NCBI GenBank assembly: GCA_026770025.1
Contig: JAMXDE010000004.1
Span: forward strand, 1,178,001-1,242,000
Source: Craspedostauros australis
Lineage: Eukaryota > Bacillariophyta > Bacillariophyceae > Mastogloiales > Achnanthaceae
Reading direction: 5' to 3'
Length of the DNA: 64,000 bases
Part shown: piece by piece, positions 54,035 to 64,000 of the stretch
How the letters are laid out: each line of letters begins with the position of its first letter
Position numbering within the stretch: position 1 is the first letter of the stretch
Made by a program: the position numbers and the translations under genes
The notes under the pieces: model-generated
What the model was told of the DNA's origin: nothing
Seen by the model: the letters and a program-made list of their open reading frames with translations, nothing else
The model's database searches: none

Positions 54035-56087
54035 CTGGTTGCTTTCTCCTGGATCCTTTCCATGGATTTGTTGTTTGTGGCTGCATGCTCAGCTCTCTTC
54101 TGGATATGCTTTTCTGGAATCTCTTGGTTGGGTAAACTGTGGATTCTCTGGTTGGGTCAAGAGGTGTGCTGGATGCTCCTCCCTCTCTCTCTCTCTCTCT
54201 TGTAAATCATCACTGCCAATTCACTACTGCTTGCCAAATGACATCTGGCAAGGATCACAGCTGATGCATTGATAGTTGGTGGTGGCAGAATACTCTGATT
54301 TATGCTCAGCCGTGTGTGAAGTTGTTGGGTGTGATCAGAAGCTCTCCAGCTGCTGTCTGGAGCCGCCCACTCATTGCTGATCGTTGGCAGATGTTTCAGC
54401 TCCTGCCGCATGCTGTGTTCTGATTGGCGAGTTGTTTCAGAATACAGGATGCAGTCTGCATGTTGAATAATGCTGACAAATTCATTGTACATTGGTGTCT
54501 GGCAGATGCTTCGCTGGATGCTTTGCCTGCTGTTTTTGCATTGGCAATGTGTGGTCTGATGAGATGGCGAAGACAGAGCAAAGGAACAATGTATACACCA
54601 TGCATGCCCACTTCGATTGTTGCAAAGGATGATGGTGTCATTGCTGAAATGATCAGTGATGTATTCATAGCATGCCAAGTCCATGACTCGGTGCTCCACA
54701 CATCTGCGACAGTCAGGAGGTTCTGCAATGAATGACAACTTTGTTGCTTTGCTACAGTGAGGAAATGTGTGACGGATCCCATCAGGTTGTCCACTACAGC
54801 TGGGACAGTCTTTGTTTGGTGTGATGTGAGACAGGATGGAGCATCCCCCAGGTGTCGATACTATCTATCTCTAGAGGCACATTGGCATGGCATGGCGTGG
54901 CAGGGATGGATAGATGGATGGGTGTTTGTTGAATGCCAAGTCTGGCATGGCTGAGTATGAGAGGGTGGGAGACTGTTGTGTTGGAGTCTATTTGTTGTTG
55001 GGGGTTGTTTGTTGGCATGGCTTGGGTTCTTGGCGTGACATGCTTCTTCTTCCACTCTCGATCCCACTTCCACATGAGCTACATACTTGCTCTGTAGATG
55101 AAGTTGACTTGGAAGGAAGGGAGGGAGGAGGTAGTGTCAATTGGCAGTGTTGTCAACAAGTTTCTGAATGAGTTGTGTTGAGAGTCGAGCATGGATTGCC
55201 ACACAAGAAACCAACGCTCCTCCTCGTTGCCAACAACGCGAATAGACCACAGATCAAAGTACTCAAGTTTTGGCATTATCGTCCTTATTTTTGAACAGTG
55301 GCCACTGTTTTGACAGAAATAAACAAGAAGAGACAAGAATCATGAGATGATTCGCGTACAAGAGATGCAAAAAGAGAGAGATCTTGACAATCGAATCAAT
55401 CATTTTGGTTCAGATTGGGCAAAAAAGCGAAAAAACCATGTTGGTACCATGAGGAAACAAACAGTTTGACGAAACAGTGCGAGAAACAGGGAAGGAAGAA
55501 AGCGAATCGTGACGTCACATGGGCATTGCAAAGACCTAAATCCCCACGAAAGTGGCTGTCTCCATTGCGTCCAGACAAGTTTCAATAGCGGGGCTCCCCC
55601 TGGAATTCGGACAGCCCGGCGTGTCCCAGTACCCAAGTTCTGGGGCCACTCGAACCCCTCTATTATGAGCAGAGCAGTAGGCCGTTCAGTTAGCACGACA
55701 ATTCTCCGCATGCAAATTGTCCGTTCAAGACAGTCTGTCTACACATGCGTAGTCGCGCGAGAACGGTTCTCCAAGGGGTCTAACTTAGGCACAATTCACA
55801 AACAATCATGGTGACCACGCAACCACATCACAATGGCCAAAACGACACACACAACCAAGGGGCAGAGCGGAAGAAAGTCCGTAATAGAAAACACAAAGCA
55901 AACACAGAGAGAAGATACCTCGACGCAGGCTTCAAAGACCGGGATCCAGACACCCTTCATTGCGCATTCTTCACAAAGGATAGGGCGCGCTGCATCAGCA
56001 TTGAACGTCGTCCCATTCGTACGACTAGAAAGGCTGATCTCCAATCGCACACGCCTCCTACGCTAGGCCGATGTTGAACCTCCGAAC
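54035..56087. other. Gene-poor stretch with simple repeats
   Basis: T/G-rich DNA with a (CT)n tract at about 54178-54200 and recurring GATGCTTTGCCTGCTG-like words (53220 and 54515 areas). Overlapping ORFs on both strands lack motifs. A minus-strand frame around 55500-55690 (EGFEWPQNLGTG) looks weakly protein-like. No gene called. Confidence 0.4.
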
Positions 56088-57587
56088 ATGGACAGCCAGC
56101 CCAAGCGTCATCGCTGCCGATGGCGACTGGCTTTCGTTGGTCTCGCGCTGATCGTTTCGATCTGCCAGAACTTCTCCTTGCGCGTCGTCTCCCTCTCTCC
56201 CACGGTGGCCTATCAGAGCATCGCGCAGCAAGCATCCGATGGTCTTGGGTTGACCTCCGCATCCAGCTCTGAGGTGGGAGGACCAAGAGCGCTGAGCGGG
56301 GAGAGGATACTCATGACGGTCCTGTCGTACGATCACGGCCAGGCCAGACGTCTGCATCGTCTGCTGGAATCAGTCCGATCCATCTGCGAAGCTGGTGCGT
56401 CTCTCGATGTCCTCATCCTTTCGACGATTCCATGGCCTTTGGAGCGGATCCGGTTGGCGGAATCGACGTTGCAATGTCATCGGGGTGGAGTGGATATCGC
56501 TGACACTCCGTCCATCACCCTCGAAATCCAGCTCTACTCTCCACGCCGTGCCAAGCGGTTGGTGAATGTGCACAAGCAGCTATTTTATGACAGATTGGAG
56601 GGTGCGGCGTATCAACAGCATCCCTACACGCTGTATGTTTACACCGAGGAGGACCAATTGATCAGTCCGCGGCATGTATCCGCCTACTTGAGAGAGACGC
56701 GCCAATTGGAAGCCTTCTTGTCAGCCACAACAACAAGTGCGCGCACGGGTACAGATACAGCGATCCCAGCTGCACGAGAGGCCGATGCAGATATCGACAC
56801 GAACGATGGCGTGCTTGATTCCGAACTAGCAGGAACTGGCACCAACTCGCTCACCGCTGCAGGACCTCAATACCAGGATTATAGCATCGGCTTCATGCGA
56901 TTTGAATGGGAGCTGATCAAGACGGGAAAGGAGGACGACAAAGACGACCACCCAGCTCGATTCCCTAACCAAATGATATGGGAGCACAACTGGAATATAT
57001 CATCCACCGAGGCGTTCCTGGAGCAACACGTGATCGCAATCACCAATGCCAACGGCGATATGCGATATTACTTCAGTCCCAAGGGTGACCACCATCAGGG
57101 GATGTACATGGCCACGCCTCCCTTGTTGCGAGCATGGAGAGACCGGCCACCGAGCTGTCGCTTCAATGAGACCGTGTCATCGGGCAATCCCAGAGAACAC
57201 GGCAGCAGCCTGCATCTGTACAATCGCAACAAGGGTTGCAACGTCACGCAGCTCTTCCCGCTGTCATCCAGCTTTCATGACCTTCTGGTCCATCACATGA
57301 GCAACCACCAGCACCTGATTCTGCACAAATTCTTGCCCAAGTGGAAAACGTTGCATATGATCACCGCGCAGCAATTGGACGGCATGGTGTTGGCAGCATC
57401 GCATGTGGTTGGGCGTGGCTCTTCACACGAACATGTTGGTGGTCGTCAAGATGAAGACAAGCAAGTGGTCACCATGAAGGACATGGAATCGGCAGAGAGA
57501 TACGAAAATGATGAACGCTCACCACCTGATCTCTCATACTACCATGAGTATGTGAAGCAGCGTCTGTCAGTGGACATTGAATCATGA
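56088..57587 (+). CDS. Type II membrane protein, glycosyltransferase-like
   Basis: 499 residues, intronless. A short basic N-terminus (KRHRCRWR) and one signal-anchor helix (LAFVGLALIVSICQNFSL) indicate a Golgi or ER type II protein. The lumenal part begins with RILMTVLSYDHGQARRLHRLL, a typical first beta-strand and helix of nucleotide-sugar transferases; LYVYTEEDQLISP is the probable acidic metal-binding (DxD-like) site, and later YYFSPKGDHHQGMYMATPPL with WRDRPPSCRF resembles the acceptor-side blocks of such enzymes. A variable Thr/Ala-rich insert lies at about 205-260. Several N-glycosylation sequons. Family not assigned; donor and acceptor unknown. Confidence 0.55.
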   Translation: MDSQPKRHRCRWRLAFVGLALIVSICQNFSLRVVSLSPTVAYQSIAQQASDGLGLTSASSSEVGGPRALSGERILMTVLSYDHGQARRLHRLLESVRSICEAGASLDVLILSTIPWPLERIRLAESTLQCHRGGVDIADTPSITLEIQLYSPRRAKRLVNVHKQLFYDRLEGAAYQQHPYTLYVYTEEDQLISPRHVSAYLRETRQLEAFLSATTTSARTGTDTAIPAAREADADIDTNDGVLDSELAGTGTNSLTAAGPQYQDYSIGFMRFEWELIKTGKEDDKDDHPARFPNQMIWEHNWNISSTEAFLEQHVIAITNANGDMRYYFSPKGDHHQGMYMATPPLLRAWRDRPPSCRFNETVSSGNPREHGSSLHLYNRNKGCNVTQLFPLSSSFHDLLVHHMSNHQHLILHKFLPKWKTLHMITAQQLDGMVLAASHVVGRGSSHEHVGGRQDEDKQVVTMKDMESAERYENDERSPPDLSYYHEYVKQRLSVDIES

Positions 57588-57797
57588 TGGAGGTTAGGTT
57601 GCCCCCAGTACGAGAGTATGGTTTGGTGTTTGTCCAGGGGATGAAAGGGAGTGCACGAGTTGTTGACTGGTATGTAGTTGTGGTAGAGTAAACGTACTTG
57701 TGCTCCTATGTTAAGTGATCAAGGTATTAGAATTTGGCGGAGACTACGGTAATGGCCACCTCTCACTCACTCGCATGCTGGTAGTGTTGGATGTGAA

Positions 57798-59456
57798 TCA
57801 TCGCCTCCGCTTCTTCCGCTTTGGGACCTTGATGATGATCTCCTCGTCCTCTTCATCTGACGACGCATCGTTCTGAACTTCGTCGTCACCGTCGCTCTCT
57901 TCGTTGTCATCGCCGTCGTCGCTCGCCTCGTCGCTGTCTTCGTCATCGCTGCCACCACGGCGCTGTGGTTGCCGACCCCCCATATTGTCAGCGGACGCAT
58001 CGCTGCTTGCATCCTCGTCGCTATCGTCGTCGTCATCATCATCATCATCATCATCATCACTACTTTCATCGCTGTCACTATCATTCTTGACCGACGTGGA
58101 TGGGTTGAGCATACCGTTCATACCTGCGTCGCTGTAGTCGTCGTCATCGTTGCCTTCATCGTCCGAGTTGACGTAGTCTTCAACGACGTCATCCTCATCG
58201 CGATCGTACTTGTCCGGATTTCCCATCGGAACGTTGCCTACATCCCACGATTCGTCGTTGCCAAACAGCACGCAATTCAGACGTTGTTTGAGGTAGATGC
58301 AATGCAGCTGCCGCTGATCGTTGGTGTCGTAGATGCGCAGCATGCGATCCAATCCCACAATGGCAAGTCGCGGCAATGTCGGGTGCTTCTTCATTTGTCG
58401 GATGGACCCAGCGGGACCGACGTAGCGATTCATGACGTTGCTGAAATTGGTTTTCAAATCTCGCTTCATCTTGCGGATATCCAACGAGTACGCGTACCCG
58501 GCCGCATCGCCAACGACCAGATCGTACGGGCCGGTTTGACAGAGGCTGGTGATGCGGTATTCGAACAACCCTTCGGGCGTGGCGGCGACGGGTCGACGGA
58601 CTTTGGACTGCTCGCGGACATCGTACAGCCGCACCTGCTTGTAGGCCGTGCCGACCGCCATGATGTTCGCTTCCGTCTCCGGATTCCAAAATGCGACCGC
58701 GGATGGCCACACGGGTTGTTGCAGCAGCGTTTGCGGATCCGGCGGCAGATTCTTCGCCTTGAATACCTGCTTGCCAGTTTGCGCATCGATCAGCGTCGTC
58801 TCGCGCTCCCTCCCGCCAACGGCGATGCGGTTGTGCACGTGGTCGCAACAGAATGCCGTGGCCAGATGTTTGTTTTCCCATTTTCCGGGCGTGTACGATA
58901 TCGTCGACGATCGCTTGGATTTGTGGTACGCGTTGTACTGCTGCACGACGGTCGCCTGCTTGTTGGTGTTGAGAATGCACACGTTTCCGGCCTTGTCGGC
59001 GGCGCACAACCTATCCTCGCTGATGTACCCCAACCCCAGCGGGCGTGCAATGCCGTCCTCCTGGCATTTCGCAAAGACGTTGGTGGAAGCGTACTCGCGT
59101 TCGTACAGCCCGAACGTTTGCAACCCATCGTCCTTCTTCGGCTCCTGCTTCCAAAGCTCCACCGTGCCATCCACGCGCAGATTCGCAAACGATGTGCGTT
59201 GTGACGTTGCATCAGTGCCATCACCGCTGCTCCCTGCATTCGGTGAACTCACGAACACCATGTCGACAACTCCTCGTCTTCTCGTCTGCTCTTCCGTCGC
59301 ATCGATGCGTGAGACGCCATCCTTGGCAACGCGCGCCAGATCGCTCTTGAACTGATCATCACCTTCACCGATGCCCATAGCCTTCATCTTGTCGCGGGAT
59401 ATTTCAGGAATCGTTTCCTTCAGCAAGCCGCACTCATCGCCTGTCATCAACCTCAT
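57798..59456 (-). CDS. WDR74: Ribosome biogenesis WD-repeat protein NSA1/WDR74
   Basis: 552 residues, intronless. Starts MRLMTGDECGLLKE, the usual N-terminus of the family. Conserved blocks in order: VDGTVELWKQE, GKWENKHLATAF, VWPSAVAFWNPE, VGTAYKQVRLYDVR, EYRITSLCQ, GDAAGYAYSLDIRK, RYVGPAGSIRQ, AIVGLDRMLRIYDT and YLKQRLNCVLF. A very acidic C-terminus with an Asp run encoded by a TCA/ATC repeat (58029-58062) ends in a basic KVPKRKKRRR nuclear signal. NSA1/WDR74 acts in the nucleolus on pre-60S particles and is released by the AAA ATPase Rix7/NVL2. Complete and well conserved. Confidence 0.92.
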   Translation of the reverse strand: MRLMTGDECGLLKETIPEISRDKMKAMGIGEGDDQFKSDLARVAKDGVSRIDATEEQTRRRGVVDMVFVSSPNAGSSGDGTDATSQRTSFANLRVDGTVELWKQEPKKDDGLQTFGLYEREYASTNVFAKCQEDGIARPLGLGYISEDRLCAADKAGNVCILNTNKQATVVQQYNAYHKSKRSSTISYTPGKWENKHLATAFCCDHVHNRIAVGGRERETTLIDAQTGKQVFKAKNLPPDPQTLLQQPVWPSAVAFWNPETEANIMAVGTAYKQVRLYDVREQSKVRRPVAATPEGLFEYRITSLCQTGPYDLVVGDAAGYAYSLDIRKMKRDLKTNFSNVMNRYVGPAGSIRQMKKHPTLPRLAIVGLDRMLRIYDTNDQRQLHCIYLKQRLNCVLFGNDESWDVGNVPMGNPDKYDRDEDDVVEDYVNSDDEGNDDDDYSDAGMNGMLNPSTSVKNDSDSDESSDDDDDDDDDDDDSDEDASSDASADNMGGRQPQRRGGSDDEDSDEASDDGDDNEESDGDDEVQNDASSDEEDEEIIIKVPKRKKRRR

Positions 59457-60291
59457 GTTGGCGTCCCTTCTTGATGATGTGGAAATATGCGTAGAGCGCG
59501 TGCAGAGTCACTGCTTCTGCAGGGCGAGTAGTTGATGCCTTGCCTTGCCTGGCCTTGTGTTGTCTTCCCTTGCCTCTTCTTTGCACAATTGACACGAAAC
59601 AGCAGCGCTTTCAAGTTGGATCTTTTGCGATACTGGAGCGGAAAGCTGAACTGTTCGAAGTGTTGCCGATGAGGTTGTTGCTGATGGCCAACTGCAGCCC
59701 ATGATCGTGAACCATCAAGTTCCAGTTTTGCGTTCATTTGTTTTCGCGCGTTTTTTGGTTGGTTGTTCTAGTTTGACGGTCGGCGGACGAACCAAACGCG
59801 GCGAATCAGTTTCTAGAGAGTTGCAGAAGAATAGACTTGCGTCTACCTTCGTATCATTCATCTGACGTAATCACGAATAGCTTGACACCAACTTGACACG
59901 ATCGCAGCCACGACGACAACAGCCCAAGCATCCCACAGTCAAGTAGCTTGTGCATTGTGTTGCGAGGGTGGAGCCTTGGGGCCGCTGCACTGTCAATGGC
60001 GTACTTGCACAAGTACAGAATACATAGAGTAGAATAGTGTGCTTTGCCCAGTACCCACTAGCAGAGAGTACGGAGAGAGAGCATCTGCAAAACTGTCCAA
60101 CTATGTAATCGTACTGTTACGGACAACACCTGATCCATTGAAGATCTGTGAAGGATGAAAGGGCCTATGAGCGAACCCGACGGGATGGGTCGATCAAGCG
60201 AGAAGCTACAGGATGCCTTCATGGCAGTGCCCACTTCGCTTGAACATCCACCACGACAATCGGACGTGGAGTCGGCAGAGGCTGGCTGTGC
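59457..60291. other. Intergenic, nothing recognised
   Basis: About 835 bases: the promoter side of the WDR74 gene and the 3' side of the next minus-strand gene. No ORF with motifs. Confidence 0.5.
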
Positions 60292-61392
60292 TCAGTAACG
60301 AGCATTACGAGCATCCATCTTTGCGAATTTGTAGGCGACCTTCATGGCCTGCCTTGTGATGGTCTTGGAAGCCTCGGCGACGAGATCATCATCGTACTCA
60401 AAGATGTACGATATGTCGTCGCCATCGGCACCCTTGTCCTCTTCTTCTGCTGCTGCGGCCTCATGTTCGTAGGATTCCTTCCATTGGCGTTCCTGCTCGT
60501 CAAACACCGCATTCATCACATCCTGGCGTCGTTGCTGCGTCTGACGCTTGTGCGCTGACGAGATGCGCGCTTCCAAACCGCGCAAGGATTGCTTCTGCTC
60601 AGGCGTGAGGCTGCCACCGTGTTGCTGCTGGCGGGCCAACCGCGCAGCGTGTCGTTGAATTCGCTTGAGTTCCGCCGCGGAGTACCACGATGATTCGCGT
60701 TCCTCGTGGGTGTAGTCGTTGTGATGGATGGCCGTCACCATGGTTGGTCCGATGTGAGAAAAGGTGACTTGCTTCGCAGATGCGTCGCGGCAACCGCTCT
60801 GCGAATCCGAGTCTCCGAAGGGGTCGTGCGCCAGGGATGGGCAGAATGGAGGCACGCCACCGGTCTGGTCCTGTGCGTGGTACTGCTGCAGCTCGGACTC
60901 TGTCGGAGTTCGGAAGAAGGAGTGGATGACGCTGCGCACGCCTGCGGCACTGTTGCGCGTTCGCAGCGGCGTGCCTGTCGCTGATGCTGCCGCCATCGCG
61001 GAGAGCAGCGTTGTGGACGGGATCGACTGACTCAGCTGCTTCCGCTGGTAGATCTGGAGCGGAGAAGATTCGTACTCCGACTCCACAGATGAGTAGCTCT
61101 CATCGTCCAGCAGGCTCAGCAGCTCGAGGTGGTTCTGCTTGCGAAGGGATTCTCGGCTGGTCGTGCTGCACGTACTGATGCTTGCAGTGCTGCTGCAGGT
61201 GCTGCTTCGCCGGCGTGCCATGGCAACACGTTTGCTGAAGTCCTGGATTAGGATCTCGTCTGGCGCCATGATGATCTCGCAATCTTGTTGCCGCTCCTGT
61301 GGCTGCTCCTGCTCCTGTTGCCGCCCCTGTTGTTGAGGGAAAGGTTGTGGAGAAAGCGGTGACATGACGGCGGTGGAAGAAGAGGGAGTCAT
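60292..61392 (-). CDS. Stramenopile-type 'DYT...WYS' domain protein of unknown function
   Basis: 366 residues from the ATG at 61392; the frame is open to 61656 but without an ATG. The first half is Gln/Pro- and Ser-rich, with VESEYESSPLQIYQ and a basic patch. The middle carries VTFSHI, then HHNDYTHEERESSWYSAAEL and, further on, SLRGLEARIS followed by an Arg/Gln-rich helix and VFDEQERQ. I know this layout (V-x-F, D-Y-T-x-E-E, W-Y-S, R-G-L-E) as an unnamed block found in many diatom proteins; that is recollection, not a search. The C-terminal helix is Ala/Lys-rich. No enzymatic motif. Confidence 0.6.
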   Translation of the reverse strand: MTPSSSTAVMSPLSPQPFPQQQGRQQEQEQPQERQQDCEIIMAPDEILIQDFSKRVAMARRRSSTCSSTASISTCSTTSRESLRKQNHLELLSLLDDESYSSVESEYESSPLQIYQRKQLSQSIPSTTLLSAMAAASATGTPLRTRNSAAGVRSVIHSFFRTPTESELQQYHAQDQTGGVPPFCPSLAHDPFGDSDSQSGCRDASAKQVTFSHIGPTMVTAIHHNDYTHEERESSWYSAAELKRIQRHAARLARQQQHGGSLTPEQKQSLRGLEARISSAHKRQTQQRRQDVMNAVFDEQERQWKESYEHEAAAAEEEDKGADGDDISYIFEYDDDLVAEASKTITRQAMKVAYKFAKMDARNARY

Positions 61393-64000
61393 TGAGACCT
61401 GCGGTGGCCGGTTGATGGTCTTTGGTGATGCCGTGGTGATGCTTGATTTTATGGTGATGTTGCTGTTTCTTTCGACTTGCGCTTGATACTTGCATTCAGG
61501 GCTGTTCAGAGCAGATGAATTTGGTCTTGGATTCGGGTTGTGACTACAACAAGCGGCAGGATGGGCGCAAGAGAGAGGAGAGACCCGCAGAGAGGAAACT
61601 GCCCCGGCGATGGATGTGTGAAGGAAGCGAGAGGTCGAGATCGCGTCTGCCACCACGTTTTGTTGAGGTACGCGGATACGCTCCTACTCGTGGTACGAAC
61701 TATGTGCCCTTCCATCCCAATCATCACACAGTACAACCTCGGGGATGCAAATTTCAATTTCGTTCACCACCTCTTCGTTGACGCAAAAGCTGGAGGGACA
61801 TGGCAAACGCTCGTTTTGGCGTGTTTGACGCAGACAACCTCATCGTTTCTCAAACGAAGGACGGAATTTGTGGAGTCCCAACGCGAAGTCAGGTGGCGAT
61901 CGGTGAATGGATCAACCAAAGCGTATACAGCATAAGAAAGTGTCCTGGTCCAATACCACATAAGTTGAAAAGACGCTTCATGTTCAGCACAAACGTGAAG
62001 GGTGCAATAGACTGCTCGTGAAAGCGCCGGCTCACTTCCTTTCAATCATCATTTATGCTTCGATCAGCCGCCAAAGCGGTCAGAGCATCCACGCAAGCGC
62101 GAAAGTCAAGGAGGAACCTGCGCCATTGCTGGTGTTGTTGGCGTTGTGGTGTGGTTGTTAGCGCAGGGAGCAGGGGAAATAGTCGTCGCTCAAAAAAAAG
62201 GATGTTTTTATGCACTTGTTCACGGGCATTTTCCCCGCATCAGACTGATACGACCAATGCTGTCAGGACAATGCAAAACAAACGCAAGTGGTATCGATAG
62301 TACTCCAATGGGAGTTGTTGTTGGCGTTTGTGCTCCTTGGTTTTGGTGGTGACTGGTGTGGTCGTTTGGTTCTGCGTTGGTTTCTGCGTCGTCCATGTCC
62401 TTCACACAGCACCGAGTGTTTCTCGGCGTTGGGCCCGCTTTCGTTGTCATTCGACGGGCGCGACACCCACAGTCACGCACTCGGTGTCTCTGTTCCATCC
62501 ACGCAAATCGCCAACACAAATAGAGGAATCGACTGCTCGTGGTTCCTGGTCATCCTTCTGTGAACTCACAAGCGCGCGCTTGCTGTCTCGTTTCTGTGTC
62601 ATTTGCCATGCCAGGTTGCAGTCCATTTTGCGGTGACAACAATGTCCGGCGAACTGCAACTAATACTCCTCTCACGCAAACCCTTTGGTCACGAAAAGTG
62701 TTCTTCGATTTTGAAGAGGGCGACAAAGCGTGTGTTCTCCGTGGTGCGACTTTGTCCATCTCAGTGTGCGCCAAAGAACACAACACACAACGTGCCATGC
62801 GAGAAGAACCACACAAACATGCTGCTGCTGTCGTCACAAAATGGAAGTGAACCGTTGTTGTTGGCACATTCGTGCATTGTTGCACTGATAGCTACTGCTC
62901 TACTCCTACAATACTCTACTCCACCTTGCTCTGCTCGCACTCTATTCAGTTCACAAACCAGTTGTCATTGATGTAGTGTTTCATTGAGACACTTTTGCAC
63001 TTGTGTGTTGCAATAGCAAGATGATTGTCATTCGAATAGCACTGCTCATCTTGGCTCGTATGGCACTGGTATGGTCGCAAGGGCATGATCGTTCGCGTAC
63101 CACTGCAGAGCACAACGCAGTGTGACTGCGGGCGTTGGCTCTCCTCTGTTTTGTTCTGCGAGACAGCGCGTACTTCTGCAATCCTCGCGCGCGGTCGATA
63201 CTGGCAAACAGTGATCAAGATGCCAATGACCAGACACAAGGAGGTTCTGTGTTAGTCGTACATCGATGCATGCGGATGGTATGACGTGGGCGGCGGCGAC
63301 TGGATTGGAGCTGACACGCGCACGAGGAGTTGGAGAAATCGAGCAAGTCCAACCACATCAACATCATCGCGATCTCTTTCTTTCTCCTCCGATCGAAGTT
63401 GCGCCCGGCATCCATACAAAAATATCACAATGATGTCATGCACACGATCATTGCGGCAACCTGAACAGTTCTCCCTCTTTTCGTGAGAAAAACAGCAACG
63501 GCAGGTTTGGACAATGGGGAGTCACCACATGCACCATTGGCAGAAGCTGGATCAGCATCAACAGGTCACCACAGCACAAGAGGGGTGTTGCACTTCTGTA
63601 TTTTTGCTACTGCATTTGCAATGACTGGATGAAAAGTGCGGGCAAGTGCAGTGAAGACGGATCTCCCTTCGTCAAGGCGCGGATGTGTTGATGGTGCGCG
63701 ATTGAACTGATCGTATTCTCTGTTTCAGTGCAGAACAGCGCTTCCATCAAACCGCTGTTGCGCAATTACCTGTCAGTGATGGCGTCATGGAGCAGCCACA
63801 AGAGATGCGAACCGTTGCTCCGTGGCTTGTTGCAGAACAGGCGCGCATCGTGAATCAACTCTTAGTCTGCGCAATTTCCGCAACGAAACGCCGTCACATG
63901 CAGTTGTTGGTCCGGCTTTACGTATTCGCATGCGCGTTTTTGATGTCATGTGCCTGTCCGCATGCGCGTGCCCCACCGACAATTCCAATTGCGTCTGCAT
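61393..64000. other. Right end of window, no firm gene
   Basis: Many overlapping ORFs under 100 codons. A plus-strand frame from the ATG at 62055 starts MLRSAAKAVRASTQARKSRR, which resembles a mitochondrial presequence and may be a first exon, but nothing recognisable follows. A minus-strand frame at 63785..64000 runs off the window. Nothing else recognised. Confidence 0.35.
61800..62021 (+). CDS. Small hypothetical protein
   Basis: A 73-residue ATG ORF with even amino-acid composition and no low complexity (MANARFGVFDADNLIVSQ, then GVPTRSQVAIGEWI). The minus strand has an ORF of similar length, so this is tentative. No family recognised. Confidence 0.28.
   Translation: MANARFGVFDADNLIVSQTKDGICGVPTRSQVAIGEWINQSVYSIRKCPGPIPHKLKRRFMFSTNVKGAIDCS

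Noticed and set aside
57969-59204. A 411-codon plus-strand ORF rich in Val and Ile
   Set aside because: Antisense to WDR74, whose conserved blocks are unmistakable.

Overview
The window looks like nuclear DNA of a photosynthetic stramenopile, most likely a diatom. The grounds are: spliced protein genes with short GT-AG introns; a Ty1/copia element of the kind common in diatoms; secreted proteins with long Pro/Ser/Thr tails; a protein carrying the 'NDYTHEE...WYSAAEL' block I associate with diatoms and related algae; and a eukaryotic housekeeping set (20S proteasome beta-3, NSA1/WDR74, ASC-1/TRIP4, thioredoxin h, a cytochrome oxidase Vb-like subunit). The species cannot be named from sequence alone. 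Genes lie on both strands, mostly 0.3 to 1 kb apart, with no operons.

Layout. 0-9 kb: the 3' part of a FANCM-like gene carrying PHD fingers (cut by the window edge), a small single-pass membrane protein, a spliced steroid/3-ketoacyl reductase of the ER, a tiny ORF and a secreted MACPF protein. 10-12 kb: a decayed family-61-like glycosyltransferase. 12.1-21.2 kb: one membrane EF-hand gene whose third intron is swollen to 7.2 kb by a copia element with identical LTRs. 21-24 kb: an LTR-like repeat, a possible small secreted protein and a PHD-like finger ORF. 24-43 kb is the dense part: COX5B-like subunit, ASC-1-like zinc-finger protein, a four-exon M6 metalloprotease, proteasome beta-3 with a large insertion, thioredoxin, an SGNH acetylesterase, a truncated hemoglobin, a broken and an intact TPMT-type methyltransferase in tandem, a TLC-domain protein and a SAM methyltransferase. 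43-46 kb: unresolved, with one clear orphan 3' exon. 46.3-50.9 kb: a 1539-residue STAND/AAA ATPase. 51-56 kb: repeat-rich, with two solo-LTR-like copies and no convincing gene. 56-61.4 kb: a type II membrane glycosyltransferase-like protein, NSA1/WDR74 and the DYT-block protein. 61.4-64 kb: little that can be supported.

No pathway cluster is evident. Several genes act at the cell surface or in the secretory route (MACPF, M6 protease, acetylesterase, glycosyltransferase-like proteins, TLC protein, EF-hand receptor-like protein), but adjacency does not imply joint function here. The most useful observations are splice structures that rebuild whole proteins from separate reading frames (reductase, EF-hand protein, ASC-1, M6 protease, thioredoxin), the intronic retroelement, the PHD-FANCM fusion, the insertion in proteasome beta-3 and the short-repeat-mediated deletion in the TPMT duplicate. 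All domain calls are from reading the sequence; no database search was run.
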